From an uncultured Colwellia sp. (GTDB lineage: Bacteria > Pseudomonadota > Gammaproteobacteria > Enterobacterales > Alteromonadaceae), in contig CAJXQI010000003.1 in assembly GCA_913058395.1 (NCBI GenBank), positions 124,001 to 188,000 of the forward strand: a stretch of 64,000 nt of DNA, read 5' to 3'. How positions within the stretch are numbered: the stretch's first letter is position 1; each line of letters opens with the position of its first letter. The translations under genes and the position numbers were made by a program. Of the stretch, positions 63,167-64,000 are shown piece by piece. Under the pieces are notes generated by a model that saw nothing but the letters and a program-made list of their open reading frames with translations, was not told the origin of the DNA and did not search any database.

Positions 63167-64000
63167 CTATGCCAACGTTGAAACGATACTGTCAGTGCCG
63201 TCACGCAGAGGATCAGCACAAGGCAAAGAAAACTGTTCACTTAGCTGTGCACAAATACGTTGACCTTCTTCAACACTCACGCTTGAAGTATTAACGGTAA
63301 TACCAACCACCTTAACATTTGGGTTTGTCAGCTTAGCTGCTTGAAGGTTTAACGCAATGGTTGCTTCAACACTAGGAAACTGGCTTTGTGGCAAACCACG
63401 CATATGGCTGCGGTTTAAGTCGTGACAAATAACTAGTGCGTCAGGTTGTGAGCCGTGTAATAACCCTAAACTTACGCCAGCAAACGCAGGGTGTGACAGC
63501 GAGCCTTGGCCTTCAATAATATCCCAATGTTCGGCGCTGTTATTTGGAGAAAGTGACTCGGTTGCCCCTGATAAAAAGTCAGAAATAACACAGTCAATGG
63601 CGATACCTTGGCCAGCGATTAAAATTCCACATTGACCTGTAGCACGAAAATCAACATCAAAACCAAGTTTCTTCATCGACTTTTCAAGGCTTAATGAGGT
63701 ATACATTTTACCAACCGAACAGTCAGTACCAACGGTAAGTAAGCGTTTACCTGTGCGTTTTACGCCAGTACCAGTAACAAATTCGGCTTTAGGATGACGA
63801 ATATCGAGCAATTGCTGTTGGGTTTGTTGTGCTTTTTCTACTATTTCTGGAAAATCGCTTAATTTATCATGCAAGCCTGAAACGATATCCATGCCGTTGT
63901 CCATTGCTTCTAGAATATAAGGTAACCATTTCTTATCAAGTACACCGCCACTGTTGGCAAAGCCTAATATGAATGACTTAGCGCCTTTAGCAGCTGCTTG
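63167..64000 (-). CDS. dgcN: DUF1611 D-glutamate N-acetyltransferase (partial, cut by window edge)
   Basis: The reading frame is open to the end of the window, so only the C-terminal 277 codons are present; the ATG at 63904 is internal. DUF1611 landmarks: SFILGFANSGG at the edge, LLTVGTDCSVGKMYTSL (a P-loop-like segment), ATGQCGILI, WDIIEGQGSLSHPAFAGVSLGLLHGSQPDA and CHDLNRSHMRG. DgcN acetylates D-glutamate before DgcA inverts it. The two genes form an operon with a terminator after dgcA. The true start lies outside the window. Confidence 0.86.
   Translation of the reverse strand, partial: QAAAKGAKSFILGFANSGGVLDKKWLPYILEAMDNGMDIVSGLHDKLSDFPEIVEKAQQTQQQLLDIRHPKAEFVTGTGVKRTGKRLLTVGTDCSVGKMYTSLSLEKSMKKLGFDVDFRATGQCGILIAGQGIAIDCVISDFLSGATESLSPNNSAEHWDIIEGQGSLSHPAFAGVSLGLLHGSQPDALVICHDLNRSHMRGLPQSQFPSVEATIALNLQAAKLTNPNVKVVGITVNTSSVSVEEGQRICAQLSEQFSLPCADPLRDGTDSIVSTLA

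Overview
The window is AT-rich marine gammaproteobacterial chromosome. The best guess is Alteromonadales, family Colwelliaceae (Colwellia or Thalassotalea type). This is an inference from gene content: a YdhR-family monooxygenase, a MaoP/DUF413 protein, the DgcN-DgcA D-glutamate pair, many TonB-linked and RND systems, a PEP-CTERM protein, and frequent TTG/GTG starts. No rRNA, tRNA, CRISPR array or phage was seen.

Layout. 0-8.6 kb: small stress-type genes, a LysR regulator, a large secreted zinc metalloprotease with four C-terminal repeats, an ECF sigma/membrane-protein operon, an SDR, a MITE-like repeat, and an orphan CcmH-type C-terminal domain. 9.0-10.3 kb: an IS110-family (IS1111-type) insertion sequence. 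10.5-15.4 kb: polyamine synthesis, with speB-speA divergent from speD-speE; speD is of the eukaryotic type. 16.8-24.4 kb: a five-gene tripartite RND efflux and two-component operon. 24.5-33.9 kb: envelope and stress genes (LptA-like protein, lipase-like hydrolase, phospholipase D lipoprotein, XRE regulator, DUF2145 pair, nitrilase, catalase-like peroxidase with a divergent MarR/OhrR-like regulator, secreted nuclease/phosphatase). 34-36.6 kb: two TonB-type proteins and an ECF sigma factor; one TonB protein appears fused to an anti-sigma-like N-terminus. 36.8-39.0 kb: a lone 706-residue PIN-like, coiled-coil membrane protein. 39.3-43.8 kb: two beta-lactamase-fold serine hydrolases and a second ECF operon. 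44-48.8 kb: a DUF4382 lipoprotein, then a Fur-box-preceded TonB-dependent receptor with a PepSY membrane protein. 49-57.2 kb: a copper/silver Cus-type efflux operon with two PepSY proteins and a Met-rich periplasmic protein. 57.9-58.2 kb: two tandem copies of a likely small RNA. 58.3-64 kb: a CapA-type phosphatase, ArgR, a PEP-CTERM protein, and DgcA-DgcN, the latter cut by the window edge.

How the genes work together. SpeA and SpeB make putrescine from arginine. SpeD supplies decarboxylated AdoMet and SpeE makes spermidine. The efflux operon carries its own response regulator and sensor kinase, with an 11-bp-period direct repeat before the first gene. The peroxidase and MarR genes share an intergenic region holding a long operator-like palindrome, but a MITE-like element now lies between that palindrome and marR. 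The cus operon combines CusC, CusB and CusA with PepSY proteins. DgcN and DgcA would convert D-glutamate to N-acetyl-L-glutamate.

Most worth a second look: the tandem small-RNA pair, the PIN-like membrane protein, the MITE in the peroxidase/marR region, the anti-sigma/TonB fusion, the eukaryotic-type AdoMet decarboxylase, and the IS1111 right non-coding end as a candidate bridge RNA.
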